Source of the DNA: Coriaria nepalensis
Lineage: Eukaryota > Streptophyta > Magnoliopsida > Cucurbitales > Coriariaceae
Assembly (NCBI GenBank): GCA_027186245.1
Contig: CP114491.1
Span: 7,313,501 to 7,377,500 of the forward strand
Direction of reading: 5' to 3'
Length of the DNA: 64,000 nucleotides
The notes beneath the pieces are model-generated. The model saw nothing but the letters and a program-made list of their open reading frames with translations, was not told the DNA's origin and made no database searches. Positions within the stretch are counted from its first letter, which is position 1. Each line of letters opens with the position of its first letter. Positions 57,601 to 64,000 of the stretch are shown in pieces. The position numbers and the translations under genes are program-made.

Positions 57601-59214
57601 GTTCTCCAATGCATTTACACTTCTTCTGAGGTTGTGGAGATTTGATCATCCACCTCTTGACCACCTAAATGGAGATGGCCTGCCAGTTGGCTCCCAAAGA
57701 AGCCCTGAATACCTCTTACTGGTCCGAAACTCTATGTTAGCCTCCTTTGGAAATTCACCCAAGGATCGACTTAAAGCTAGAAGAATGTCGAAACTCTTAA
57801 GCTTTCCCTTGGAAACCATATTTATGGACCACTTTCCAAAATTGAAGCGCTGGTATAGGCAACATCAAGAATGCATCGCATCCATTCTCTCTGGTCTTGT
57901 ACCTGGTACCCCTGTTCATCAGATGGTGGATGCGCTACTCTCTATGATGTTCAGAAAGATAAAGAAAGACGGCCAACCTTCTACTCCAACAACCTCAGGG
58001 AGCAGTAACTCATCTGGGTCTGTAATAACCAATGAAACTTTTGCAAACCTTAAAGTGCCTGCTTGGGATATTCTTGAAGCAATTCCCTTTGTACTAGATG
58101 CTGCTCTCACTGCAATCGCCCATGGAAGATTGTCTCCTCGTGAGCTGGCTACAGGTTGGTCCAATTCACTTAAGAACATATACAATTTCATTTCGTGGAA
58201 ATCATACACTATCTATCATGTTGATGTTTTGTTTAGTAAGTTGTTTCGCATTTATATTAGGACTCAAAGACCTCGCCGATTTTCTTCCTGCATCTTTGGC
58301 TCCCATAGTAAGATACCTCTCAGCTGAAGTAACACGTGGGATATGGAAACCAGCTTTCATGAATGGAACTGACTGGCCAAGCCCTGCTGCTAATCTTTTC
58401 AGTGTTGAGCAACAGATTAAGAAAATCCTTGCTGCCACTGGGGTTGATGTCCCAAGCCTTCCTGCAGGTAAGTTCTTATATTCAGTAGTCTTATTCATTG
58501 ATTTTGTTAACTGTCTTGATTATTAGATGGATTACCTTTTTTTGTTTGGGGAAAAGCATGTAAAAACATAATTTGAGACTGATTGATTTATTATAATTTG
58601 TTCTATATAAATTTATAGGATATATCTCTAGTTGAAGAAACAATTTTGTTGCTATAGGTGGGAGCTCTCCACCTACTCTTCCTTTACCCTTGGCTGCCCT
58701 AGTAAGCCTCACCATAATGTATAAACTCGATAAAGCCTCCGAACGCTTCCTCACTGTGGTGGGCCCCGCCTTGAGTACTCTTGCCATTGGCTGCCTTTGG
58801 CCTTGTATGCCGATCCTAACTTCCTTGTGGACCAAGAAGGTGAAGCGATGGAGCGACTTCTTTATTTTCTCTGCTTCTCGCACTGTTTTCCATCATAACA
58901 ATGATGCTGTGGTCCAGCTGCTTAAGAGCTGCTTTACCTCTGCTCTCAGCTTAAACACCTTCCTCATCAACAGTGATGGTGGGGTTGGGGCTCTTCTTGG
59001 GCATGGCTTCGGGTCCCACTTTTCTGGTGGGATCTCTCCAGTTGCCCCTGGAATTCTATACTTGCGGGTCCATCCAGCTTTGAAAAATCCTTTCTTTCTC
59101 ACAGATGAAATCGTCTCTCTTCTTATACTTTCTGTTAGAGATATCGCAACTAGCGGATTACCGCCTAAAGAGAGAGAAGATAGACCAAGCACGAGATCCC
59201 TTCTAGTAGCCTAG
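43505..59214 (+). CDS. MED33A: Mediator subunit MED33 (REF4/RFR1 family), disrupted copy
   Basis: MED33 is a large tail-module Mediator subunit that represses phenylpropanoid genes. Exons: 43505-43788, 44076-44186, 44292-44639, 44718-45019, 45117-45208, 45318-45678, 51049-51259, 51633-51747, 51830-51991, 57493-58154, 58261-58467, 58658-59214. Diagnostic pieces are [86 protein letters not shown] and [10 protein letters not shown]. The start at 43505 has context gtcATGG. A Copia element lies in the sixth intron and a Gypsy element in the ninth. Exon 10 loses frame after LMPI (about 57525). Exon 12 runs into a stop at 59212 inside an inserted segment, cutting off the C-terminal ~195 residues. 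The A/B paralogue assignment is tentative. Probably non-functional unless the breaks are assembly errors. Confidence 0.88.
45943..46199 (-). repeat. Copia 3' LTR
   Basis: 257 bp. It carries three to four tandem copies of an 18-bp unit (aggaaagtaatttagttt on the plus strand) in the U3 part at about 46028-46108, a possible enhancer repeat. Confidence 0.95.
46207..50577 (-). CDS. Copia gag-pol polyprotein, apparently intact
   Basis: A single open frame of 1456 residues. In order: an N-terminal gag region; a zinc knuckle near 266-280 ([16 protein letters not shown]2CX4HX4C); aspartic protease near 357 ([12 protein letters not shown]); a GAG-pre-integrase motif ([16 protein letters not shown] with CEAC); integrase with [19 protein letters not shown] and [15 protein letters not shown]; reverse transcriptase with [20 protein letters not shown] and YVDD near 1140; RNase H with TDADWAGN and SSAEAEFRS. 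All catalytic signatures I can check are present. Start ATG at 50577. It is transcribed against MED33, so MED33 pre-mRNA contains its antisense. Confidence 0.96.
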   Translation of the reverse strand: MSEVTSDQTLKPGLQTVRHPSENSPIQITTIRLNGDNFLRWSQSVRMYIRGRGKISYITGETEEPDLDDPTYATWDAENSMVMTWLVNSMTEEIGANYLCYPTAKELWDNVSLMYSDLGNQSQVYELTLRLGEIRQGEDCVTKYFNALKRFWQDLDLFNDYEWKSPEDCNQHKKMVDTGRIFKFLAGLNVEFDEVRGRIIGRNPMPSIEEAFAEVRREESRRHVMLGKKATDLTKSMEGSALAIPEAQASRRTYQNQRTGDKNNLHCDFCGKTRHTRENCYKLHGRPSYGRQNKQGERNVPAANEAESSMFGKEQLDHLLKLLKSYSSPNAPTGSMAQTGRVSIALLALGETSSWIIDSGASDHMTSCSKFFDSYYPCSGLEKVRIADGSFSPIAGKGHIKISENLTLKSVLHVPKLACNLLFVSKLSQDSNCSISFSPLTCVFQDRSSGKMIGTAKGRNGLYYFDETVFGTNQAQGLGNTSSTFVSDQIILWHKRLGHPSFSYLKHVFPALFKGGYHSELHCEACHLAKDHRVSFPIKLYSSSRPFYLFHSDVWGPSKVNTLSGKKWFVTFIDDHTRLCWVYLMEKKSEVEKIFKDFYIMIENQIQIKIGILRIDNGTEYFNKQLGTFLSEKGIIHQSTCRDTPQQNGIAERKNRHLLEVTRAIMFSMNVPKYLWGNALLTACYLINRMPSRVLKFETPLKILKHCFPTNRITAELPLKVFSCTCYVYIPNVFRSKLEPKSEKCVFLGYASNKRGYKCFNPVTKKFFESIDVNFVEEQPYFQKTVFQEETQMGENNFWETVPMPLINSNEEFHEILVEKMDTSVSPPISTLPELTVSETGGDVLQNEPKLQVYTRKRFNKSTMAPTIPLADDQSNSPSNGSLTQVNPPSLSFDNLFANDLDIPIAFRKGTRTCTQHPMAKYLSYEKLSNTHRAFVTRISNLSVPRTIQEALGDSNWKLAVIEEMNALRKNNTWSVTDLPENKKTVGCKWVFTVKCKADGSVERYKARLVAKGFTQTHGIDYQETFAPVAKINSIRILLSLAVNSDWPLYQFDVKNAFLNGDLQEEVYMDLPPGFEERLGKGRVCKLKKALYGLKQSPRAWFERFGEVVRRLGFLQSQADHTMFFKHSTEGKVAILIVYVDDIIMTGDDSIEISNLKSKLEEECEVKDLGKLKYFLGMEFARSKEGIFVNQRKYVLDLLKETGMTGCKIADTPTEPNVKLKTSAPNEVIDRERYQRLVRRLIYLTHTRPDITFAVSIVSQFMHSPGPTHFEAVFKILRYLKGTPGKGLMFKKKGHLQVEAYTDADWAGNVIDRRSTSGYCTFVGGNLVTWRSKKQSVVARSSAEAEFRSVAHGFCEVLWIKRVLGELKISTPTPIKVYCDNKAAISIAHNPILHDRTKHVEVDKHFIKEKIDSGVICMSYIPTASQTADILTKGLPKGLHEIFVNKLAMRDIFMPT
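50634..50890 (-). repeat. Copia 5' LTR
   Basis: 257 bp, the same as the 3' LTR by direct reading, with the same 18-bp tandem units. The primer site begins directly next to it at 50633. Confidence 0.95.
51997..52287 (-). repeat. Gypsy 3' LTR
   Basis: 291 bp. The outer end is tcatagg where the other copy has tgataag, and the inner end is gtctaaca. A polypurine tract (gggaagagag on the element strand) lies beside it at about 52290-52303. Confidence 0.93.
52215..52436 (-). pseudogene. Gypsy chromodomain region
   Basis: [20 protein letters not shown] followed by [12 protein letters not shown] matches the C-terminal chromodomain of plant chromoviruses (xVLIKWKxLPxxxATWE ... FxxFHLEDK). This domain guides integration into chromatin. 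It overlaps the 3' LTR at its end, as is usual for this lineage. Confidence 0.85.
52440..53708 (-). pseudogene. Gypsy integrase, broken
   Basis: Zinc-binding [13 protein letters not shown] with CEVCQRNK, then the core with [34 protein letters not shown] and [12 protein letters not shown]. The usual SDRD around the second catalytic Asp reads SNRD here, so it is probably inactive. The frame breaks near 52950, and 52440-52892 continues with the C-terminal part ([17 protein letters not shown]). A run of 16 C at 53627-53642 adds a glycine tract in the N-terminal part. Confidence 0.9.
53734..54985 (-). pseudogene. Gypsy reverse transcriptase and RNase H, broken
   Basis: Reverse transcriptase: [31 protein letters not shown] and [11 protein letters not shown], where the catalytic xxDD is DN. 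RNase [21 protein letters not shown], then [19 protein letters not shown] and [12 protein letters not shown]. At least three frame interruptions (near 54870-54985, 54440-54470 and 54060-54107) and in-frame stops break the region. It cannot make an active enzyme. Confidence 0.92.
54986..55804 (-). pseudogene. Gypsy aspartic protease region
   Basis: [20 protein letters not shown] is the retropepsin-like active site, followed by [19 protein letters not shown]. The end ([22 protein letters not shown]) leads into the reverse transcriptase, where the frame is lost. Confidence 0.9.
55842..57000 (-). pseudogene. Gypsy gag region, broken
   Basis: An ATG at 57000 opens [20 protein letters not shown], an alpha-helical N-terminus. 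A Cys-free, GC-rich Pro/Arg segment (about 56430-56850) follows. Then come the retrotransposon gag core ([20 protein letters not shown], an in-frame [19 protein letters not shown]) and [20 protein letters not shown]. The stop and frame changes show decay. Confidence 0.8.
57028..57313 (-). repeat. Gypsy 5' LTR
   Basis: 286 bp from tgataagacc to gggtctaaca, colinear with the other LTR including the ataataataactataacata stretch. Confidence 0.93.
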
Positions 59215-59262
59215 CGCTTCCCCTAATTCTAGTTAGTGACTTCGTTACCTTTACAGAAGCCC

Positions 59263-59326
59263 GAGGATTGAACCTACGAATTCGCTAATTATCAGTTGGG
59301 CGCTTTATCTATTCAGCCATGGATGC
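59263..59326 (-). tRNA. Plastid trnI-CAU-like fragment inside the MED33 insertion
   Basis: Read on the minus strand it starts GCATCCATGGCTGAAT and continues AAAGCGCCCAACT and GCGAATTCGTAGGTTCAA. This follows plastid trnI-CAU from the acceptor stem through the T arm as I remember that gene. Changes fall in the D loop, in the anticodon region (CTGATAA where plastid has CTCATAA) and at the 3' end, which does not close the acceptor stem. It is a relic, not a working tRNA. The inserted segment as a whole is about 59186-59460. Confidence 0.7.
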
Positions 59327-59460
59327 TTAGCGGGGATCCTCGTACATGGTGAATGAGGCAAATCTAGCTCTCAGACAAGCTACCAATTTCTGGCCTTGCA
59401 CCGACCATCTAATGGACCATGGACTAAACGGCCACCGCCTGAAAGGACTATGTCCAGGGG

Positions 59461-60054
59461 ACCGCCAAGAGTGGGGCCACGTCATCATATAGACAAGTAT
59501 CTTTAGGTAAGGCGATGACACGTGTCAAGCTCGCAGCGTCACTAGGAGCCTCGTTGGTCTGGTTATCTGGTGGGTCCAGCTTGGTCCAATCTTTGATTAA
59601 AGAGACTTTACCTTCTTGGTTCATATCGGTTCATTCCGAGAAGGATTCAGTTGGAGATTGTGGAGGCATGGTTGCTATGCTAAGAGGCTATGCACTTGCG
59701 TACCTTGCGATGCTTTCCGGGGCATGTGCTTGGGGTGTAGACTCGGGCTCACCAGCCTCAAAACGACGGGCCTATATTATCTCAGCCCACTTGGGATTTG
59801 TTGTGAGTGCATTGGAGGGGAAAATATCACTAGGTTGTAATCTGGCGACGTGGAATTCTTATGTCTCGGGATTTGTAAGTTTGTTGGTTGTTTGTATGCC
59901 GACCTGGGTTCGGGAGGTTAATGTGGATGTTTTGAATAGGCTAAGTAAGGAACTGTGGCGGATAAATGAAGAGGATTTGGCTCTTGCCTTGCTCGGAAGA
60001 GATGGGGTCCGTTCTGTGGATGTTGCAACTCAACTCATTCTAAGCGGATTGTAG
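59461..60054 (+). pseudogene. MED33A: Detached C-terminal part of MED33
   Basis: After the inserted segment the MED33 frame resumes: YRQVSLGKAMTRVKLAASLG, SLVWLSGGSSLVQSLIKETL, then ALAYLAMLSGACAWGVDS and LGRDGVRSVDVATQL, with a stop at 60052. This is the C-terminal ~195 residues of the MED33 family. The upstream exon ends in a stop before reaching it, and no GT-AG pair found would join the two in frame, so it is cut off from the rest of the gene. Confidence 0.85.
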
Positions 60055-60546
60055 TATCTTGTTATATTTTACACTTTGAACTTACTTATTTGCAATTTAA
60101 GGTTACAAATTTTGATCCAGAAGATATCTTCTTTAACATTTTTCAAACTCAGTTTAGGATCATTTAATTACTTCTTTTCATCTTGTTATGTTGAAACAAA
60201 GCCAAGCCTTGTATAGTTGTAACTTTTGTTGGGCAACAAGCACTTGATAGATGCTCGTGAGAATGACAAATGTGTCCCGATAAAGTAATGAAAAAGGGAG
60301 ATTTACTGACACTCTTCAAATGGATTAAAAAAAAACCAAACAACAAGACTCATGAAAAATAGATTGAACATGCGTAAACATATAAATGTAATGAATTTTT
60401 ACAAGGGATGTGCAGCAGAATGTGCTGCATTCTCAGTGTTTTTATGAACTCGATTTATTCTCTATAGACAAATATTAATGCACCTATTTGTACTTACAAA
60501 AACTAGGGATTGCTGTAATAAACAAAGAAGGGCGAATGAAAGTTTC
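60055..60546. other. Spacer between MED33 and the ISA2 pseudogene
   Basis: Former 3' flank of MED33 followed by sequence unrelated to isoamylase. The lost C-terminal half of ISA2 would be expected here and is absent. No other feature was seen. Confidence 0.5.
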
Positions 60547-61367
60547 AAAGTTTCTGACATCACTACAAGACTTTGTATTCACCTCTGCCCATCTTTTCCA
60601 ATGAGGAAAACGGATTTCCTCGCTTATCAAGTCATGCGGGTCCCGACAATAAGAGATTACTTTGGTTTTTGAGAGTAGAGGATCAAAAGTAATAGCTTCT
60701 AACAGAGGAGAGCGAGACAGGTATTCTCCATGAAAACCTTGTAGTAGGGATGAAGCATTTACAAAGCAAAATCCGTCAATGTGAAATTCAGCCGCCCAAT
60801 GGTGAAGACTATCCAAGATCAATTGTTGCACTACAGGATAATTGCAATTTAAAGCGTGTTTAGCTTCTAAATCCTCAATCTCATTTTCAAGATAGTAGGA
60901 TGAATTGTCGATTCCTTCAAGAGCTCCGATGTCAGTGGTGTGAGTGAAAACAACTTCCATTAGAACCTCTACCCCATTAGCATGCAATTCCTTCACCATC
61001 TCCTTCGTTGAGCTGAAAGCAGATACTGGTCCTCCAGAGGGTCCGTAATTGTTCAATGGGGAAAAGAAATGAAAAGGCAAATAAGGTCCCTTTTGTTCAT
61101 CAAATGGGAAGATCGGCTCTAATAAAACCACGTTCATTCCCAGGCCTTTAAAATGCTGCAACTTCTGTTTCAAACCAGAATAAGTTCCTGCTACATCAGT
61201 TGGAAGCTGACTAGACTTGTGCTCGGTGAAATGCTTCACATTTAACCTGTAAACCACTAGATTTTCCATTGGTATGTTGGGATAAACATCACCATCCCAG
61301 TTGAAATCAGGTTCCTTGCTTAATCGTCCAAGATACTTTATGGACCCTTTTGTAGGATTATCAGTAG

Positions 61368-61481
61368 CATAATTAGAAATGATCTTTGCATATGGATCTA
61401 GAAGAATATGATTCAAAGGAGATCCATAATTAGAAATGATCTTTGCATATGGATCTAAAAGGATATGATTCAAAGGAGAAG
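61368..61481 (-). repeat. 57-bp in-frame tandem duplication in the ISA2 pseudogene
   Basis: A unit of 57 bp occurs at 61368-61424 and 61425-61481 with three or four differences. It repeats the residues NHILLDPYAKIISNY and neighbours, that is 19 codons. Confidence 0.93.
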
Positions 61482-61579
61482 TCTTGGATCGATAACCATA
61501 ACTTACAAAATTCCAGGTGCTTTCAAACGAGGCATGCCAGATATCACCTGATCGGTTAATGTACGGGTCTAGATCGAGC

Positions 61580-61771
61580 TCTAAAGCAGGGTTTTCCATA
61601 TTGCTGTCATCATACAAACATAAGACCATCCTTTCTGCTGTTCTTGAGAAAATGAGAAATTCATTGAACCATCAGTCTAAAGCAGGGTTTTCCATATTGC
61701 TGTCATCATACAAACATAAGACCATCCTTTCTGCTGTTCTTGAGAAAATGAGAAATTCATTGAACCATCAG
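61580..61771 (-). repeat. 96-bp perfect tandem duplication in the ISA2 pseudogene
   Basis: Copies at 61580-61675 and 61676-61771 look identical. Both contain the same one-base loss in the SMNF region, so the duplication came after the frameshift and is recent. Confidence 0.95.
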
Positions 61772-62484
61772 TAGAAAATGAAAGACCCAAGGGAAATGGA
61801 TGTCCTGGACCGAAACCAATCGGGACAGAAAAAATTGTTTTTCTATGACTTCTAACTTCCGAGTCACCTGACTCAGCATATGCGGGATACTTCAATATAA
61901 AAGAGAGATAGAAAGGTATGTCTTGCTTCAAATTCCAACTCAAGAGCAAGCTGCCCAGTGGAAGTCTTTAAGAAGGGAGTTCCGGTGGATCCCATTCTCT
62001 CATCTGGGGCTGGGCTATCAAAATTGGGAGACACGAGAAGAAACAAATCAGATCTGTAGACACCCCAACACAGAATCAATCTATCAACACTGCTTGCATG
62101 TTGCAATGAAGAAACATCAATGTACACAGAATAATTGATATTCGTCTTTCTGACATAGACATTGACAAGATCACCAAACTCTGTCCTAAATCGATAAGCT
62201 GATGCCTTCTTTGCTTCAGTACTGAAGGGGAATCTCTGTTCAACTTGATTGACAGAAACTCCAGATGTAACATGAAGTTTATTAAGGTTGCAGTATTGAG
62301 GTCTTGTTAAACTCTACATGGGTTTTCCTATAACTAGCTTTCTTTACATATCCGTTTTCTCAAAGAGGTGAGTGATCTTGTTATCACAAACATGGTGATT
62401 GCTAACTATTAGTTTCCCCAATTCAGTGATCCCGGAACTCATCCAGAAGGGCGCTATAACTGGATGCGAATGGAGAGTTGACAT

Positions 62485-63555
62485 ATTTCCTTGCAAAAGC
62501 ATGGAATCATAAACCAGTCATGAAAAGGAGATTTTCTACCGACTTTTCGAAATATATCTGTTCTGATACAGGCAATAGTTTTGATAAAATTTCAGAAATG
62601 TATGTCAATACCGAGATAGTGGTTATAAGCAAACAAGACGGATTTTCAGTCAAGCTGCAGAATCAAACTCGAACAATATAGTGGCCATTTTCCTCTATAT
62701 TTGGGGAAAGTCGGTGTGATCCGAAAGCATACAAGAGGGAATGCTTTCAATTTCTATAAGAAGTACAATAGGCAGAAGGCCTCGGATCCTATAAGTTAAA
62801 CGAAAAAAGGAAAAAAAAATTGAAAAAAAATTATAAGTTAAACAGAAGGCCTCGATAGAAACTCGCAAGCACCCAAAAATCCTATAAATTTCGTTAGAAT
62901 ATAAAGATTTTTTAATAGAGTGAAGAATAGCATTCATAAATCCACTAGATTTTTTATATATTAATTTATTTTTCTATTGATATTTTTTAAAGATGTCTTC
63001 ACAAAATTTATATCGAATAAAATATTTTATTAGGTTAATAAATTTAATTAAAATAAAATTTTAAATATAATTATTAATAATTTAAATAATCAGTATTAAA
63101 ATAATTCAATAATCTTACATTTGGATTATAAATTAATTTCAAAAATAATTATACTTATAATTATAGGTATATATAAATTTGCTATATATTCTTAAAACAT
63201 CTTCTGAATTAATTTGGTTCATCTCTTATACCAGCATGAGACCAAAGCAATTTTCATCACATTTTATCGTACTCAATCAATCAATAATCATCATAGCAAA
63301 TACATTCAATGTCATAGATCGAATATTGATGTGTAATTGGAAATTATATGCAATGTGATCTCAAATATAAATATTTCAAATTGATCCTTATTTTATTTTA
63401 TAGGGAAATCAAATCTTAGTATTTCCTTTATGTTAAACTATAATCGAAAGATAACACATTTAAAGTAATAATTTTTTTAAAAATCAACTTTATTCTACAA
63501 AAAATTAAATATACATAAGTATTTTAATAGTATCCGAGAAAAGAATTGAAAGCAA
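62485..63555. other. AT-rich DNA, possibly the eroded LTR of the Copia remnant
   Basis: No coding homology. Small repeats of agaaggcctcg and ataagttaaac occur at 62773-62853. From about 62940 the sequence is AT-rich; it lies where the 3' LTR of the adjoining minus-strand Copia remnant should be, but no LTR end could be read. Confidence 0.4.
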
Positions 63556-64000
63556 AATTCAGTCTCCCACTAAAATTGCATATCATCAAATAAGACCACA
63601 CTCATATGAGTTGTATGCTCATGAAAGACCTTGAGCGATAAAGCTTTAGTAAGTGGATCTGCAAGCAAGAAGTTTGTTCATATGTTCAATTGACATTATC
63701 TTATTCTGAACTCACTTCTTAACAACTAGAAACTTAATATCTATGTATTTAGACTTCGATAAGCTTTCATTATTGTTTGAATATAAAACTGCCGAAAAGT
63801 TGTCACAATACACCTTAAATGGTCTTTCAATAGCATTCATTATTCACAGTCTAGTGACAAAATTTCACCGCCATATCGCATGATTAGTTGCACATAACAA
63901 GCTATGAATTCCACTATCATAATGGAAGGAGCTATGAGTGACTGCTTGGCACTCCTCCAACAAATAACGCCTTTAGATAACATGTAGATACATCAAGAAG
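63556..64000 (-). mobile_element. Degenerate Copia RNase H region (runs off the window)
   Basis: On the minus strand: RSAKQSLIAPSIMIVEFIAC and ATNHAIW, then RPFKVYCDNFSAVLYSNNN, SKSKYIDIKFLVVK and KVFHEHTTHMSV after frame changes. This is the C-terminal RNase H of a plant Copia polyprotein, with stops and frameshifts. A polypurine-like agtgggagactg follows at about 63565. The upstream part lies beyond the right edge. Confidence 0.8.

Larger units (their letters stand above)
60547..62484 (-). pseudogene. ISA2: Isoamylase-type debranching enzyme 2 (ISA2) pseudogene
   Basis: ISA2 is the non-catalytic partner of ISA1 in chloroplast starch debranching. Homology runs from MSTLHSHPVIAPFWMSSG (ATG at 62484) through GVSVNQVEQRFPFSTEAKKA, GWGVYRSD-type sequence, GFGPGHPFPLGLSFSTDGSM, DVAGTYSGLKQKLQHFKGLG, NVVLLEPIFPFDEQKGPY and IDGFCFVNASSLLQGFHGEY to CSDVRNF at 60547. 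Breaks: a stop after KTDM (about 62345), a frameshift near 61905, a one-base loss after SMNF in both copies of a duplicated segment, and a full stop of homology at 60547, leaving out the second half. Two tandem duplications lie inside. ISA2 genes normally lack introns in the coding region, so absence of introns does not show retroposition. Confidence 0.93.

Noticed and set aside
59186..59460. Reading the MED33 interruption as an ordinary intron
   Set aside because: The only nearby donor-like GTAGCC (59206) and the visible acceptors do not join the two parts in frame, and the segment contains a tRNA-like sequence.
60484..61629. Treating the 381-codon isoamylase frame as a working gene
   Set aside because: It starts in mid-protein after frameshifts, has internal duplications and lacks the C-terminal half of ISA2.
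60547..62484. Calling the ISA2 copy a processed pseudogene
   Set aside because: Plant ISA2 genes have no coding introns, so lack of introns is not informative, and no poly-A tail or target duplication was seen.

Overview
This is nuclear DNA of a eudicot plant. The coding sequences are interrupted by many GT-AG introns, the intergenic DNA is AT-rich and full of simple repeats, and the recognisable genes are plant ones: RRP4, a P-class PPR protein, ALKBH10-type RNA demethylase, BPM (MATH-BTB), LSM2, mediator MED33 and isoamylase 2. The sequence alone does not fix the species.

Layout. 1-2.3 kb: the 5' half of RRP4 (minus strand, cut by the window edge) and an unrecognised minus-strand gene with a frame break. 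2.9-9.7 kb: transposon debris, including an RNase H remnant, a PIF/Harbinger-like remnant with a decayed Myb/SANT gene, and a solo LTR nested in it. 11.0-14.0 kb: a PPR gene, followed by a partial copy of itself and a short mitochondrial-like rps19-rps3 fragment. 17.4-20.8 kb: ALKBH10-like gene (minus, seven exons). 20.8-29.4 kb: gene-poor DNA with a Gypsy-type LTR remnant and a three-LTR TRIM element. 29.7-33.0 kb: two minus-strand plant genes of unknown function, the second with predicted membrane segments. 33.8-37.8 kb: a 4-kb element built from alternating inverted copies of a ~370-420-bp unit between long terminal inverted repeats; it ends just 5' of the BPM gene (38.0-40.2 kb). 41.4-42.8 kb: LSM2.

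43.5-60.1 kb is a MED33 locus spread out by insertions. A 4.9-kb Copia element with LTRs identical by eye and an uninterrupted 1456-codon polyprotein sits in one intron. A decayed 5.3-kb Gypsy chromovirus sits in another, right at the 5' splice site. A ~275-bp insertion carrying a plastid trnI-CAU-like segment splits the last exon. Together with a frame break in exon 10 this makes the copy probably non-functional.

60.5-62.5 kb is an isoamylase 2 pseudogene with several frame breaks, two tandem duplications and a missing C-terminal half. The window ends in a degenerate Copia RNase H region.

The intact genes are independent housekeeping or regulatory genes (RNA exosome, RNA demethylation, mRNA decay/splicing LSM ring, CUL3 ubiquitin adaptor, organelle RNA processing) and do not form one pathway. 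The strongest unusual features are the palindromic 4-kb element, the apparently very young Copia insertion, the Gypsy insertion whose target duplication is the splice donor, and two neighbouring decayed genes.
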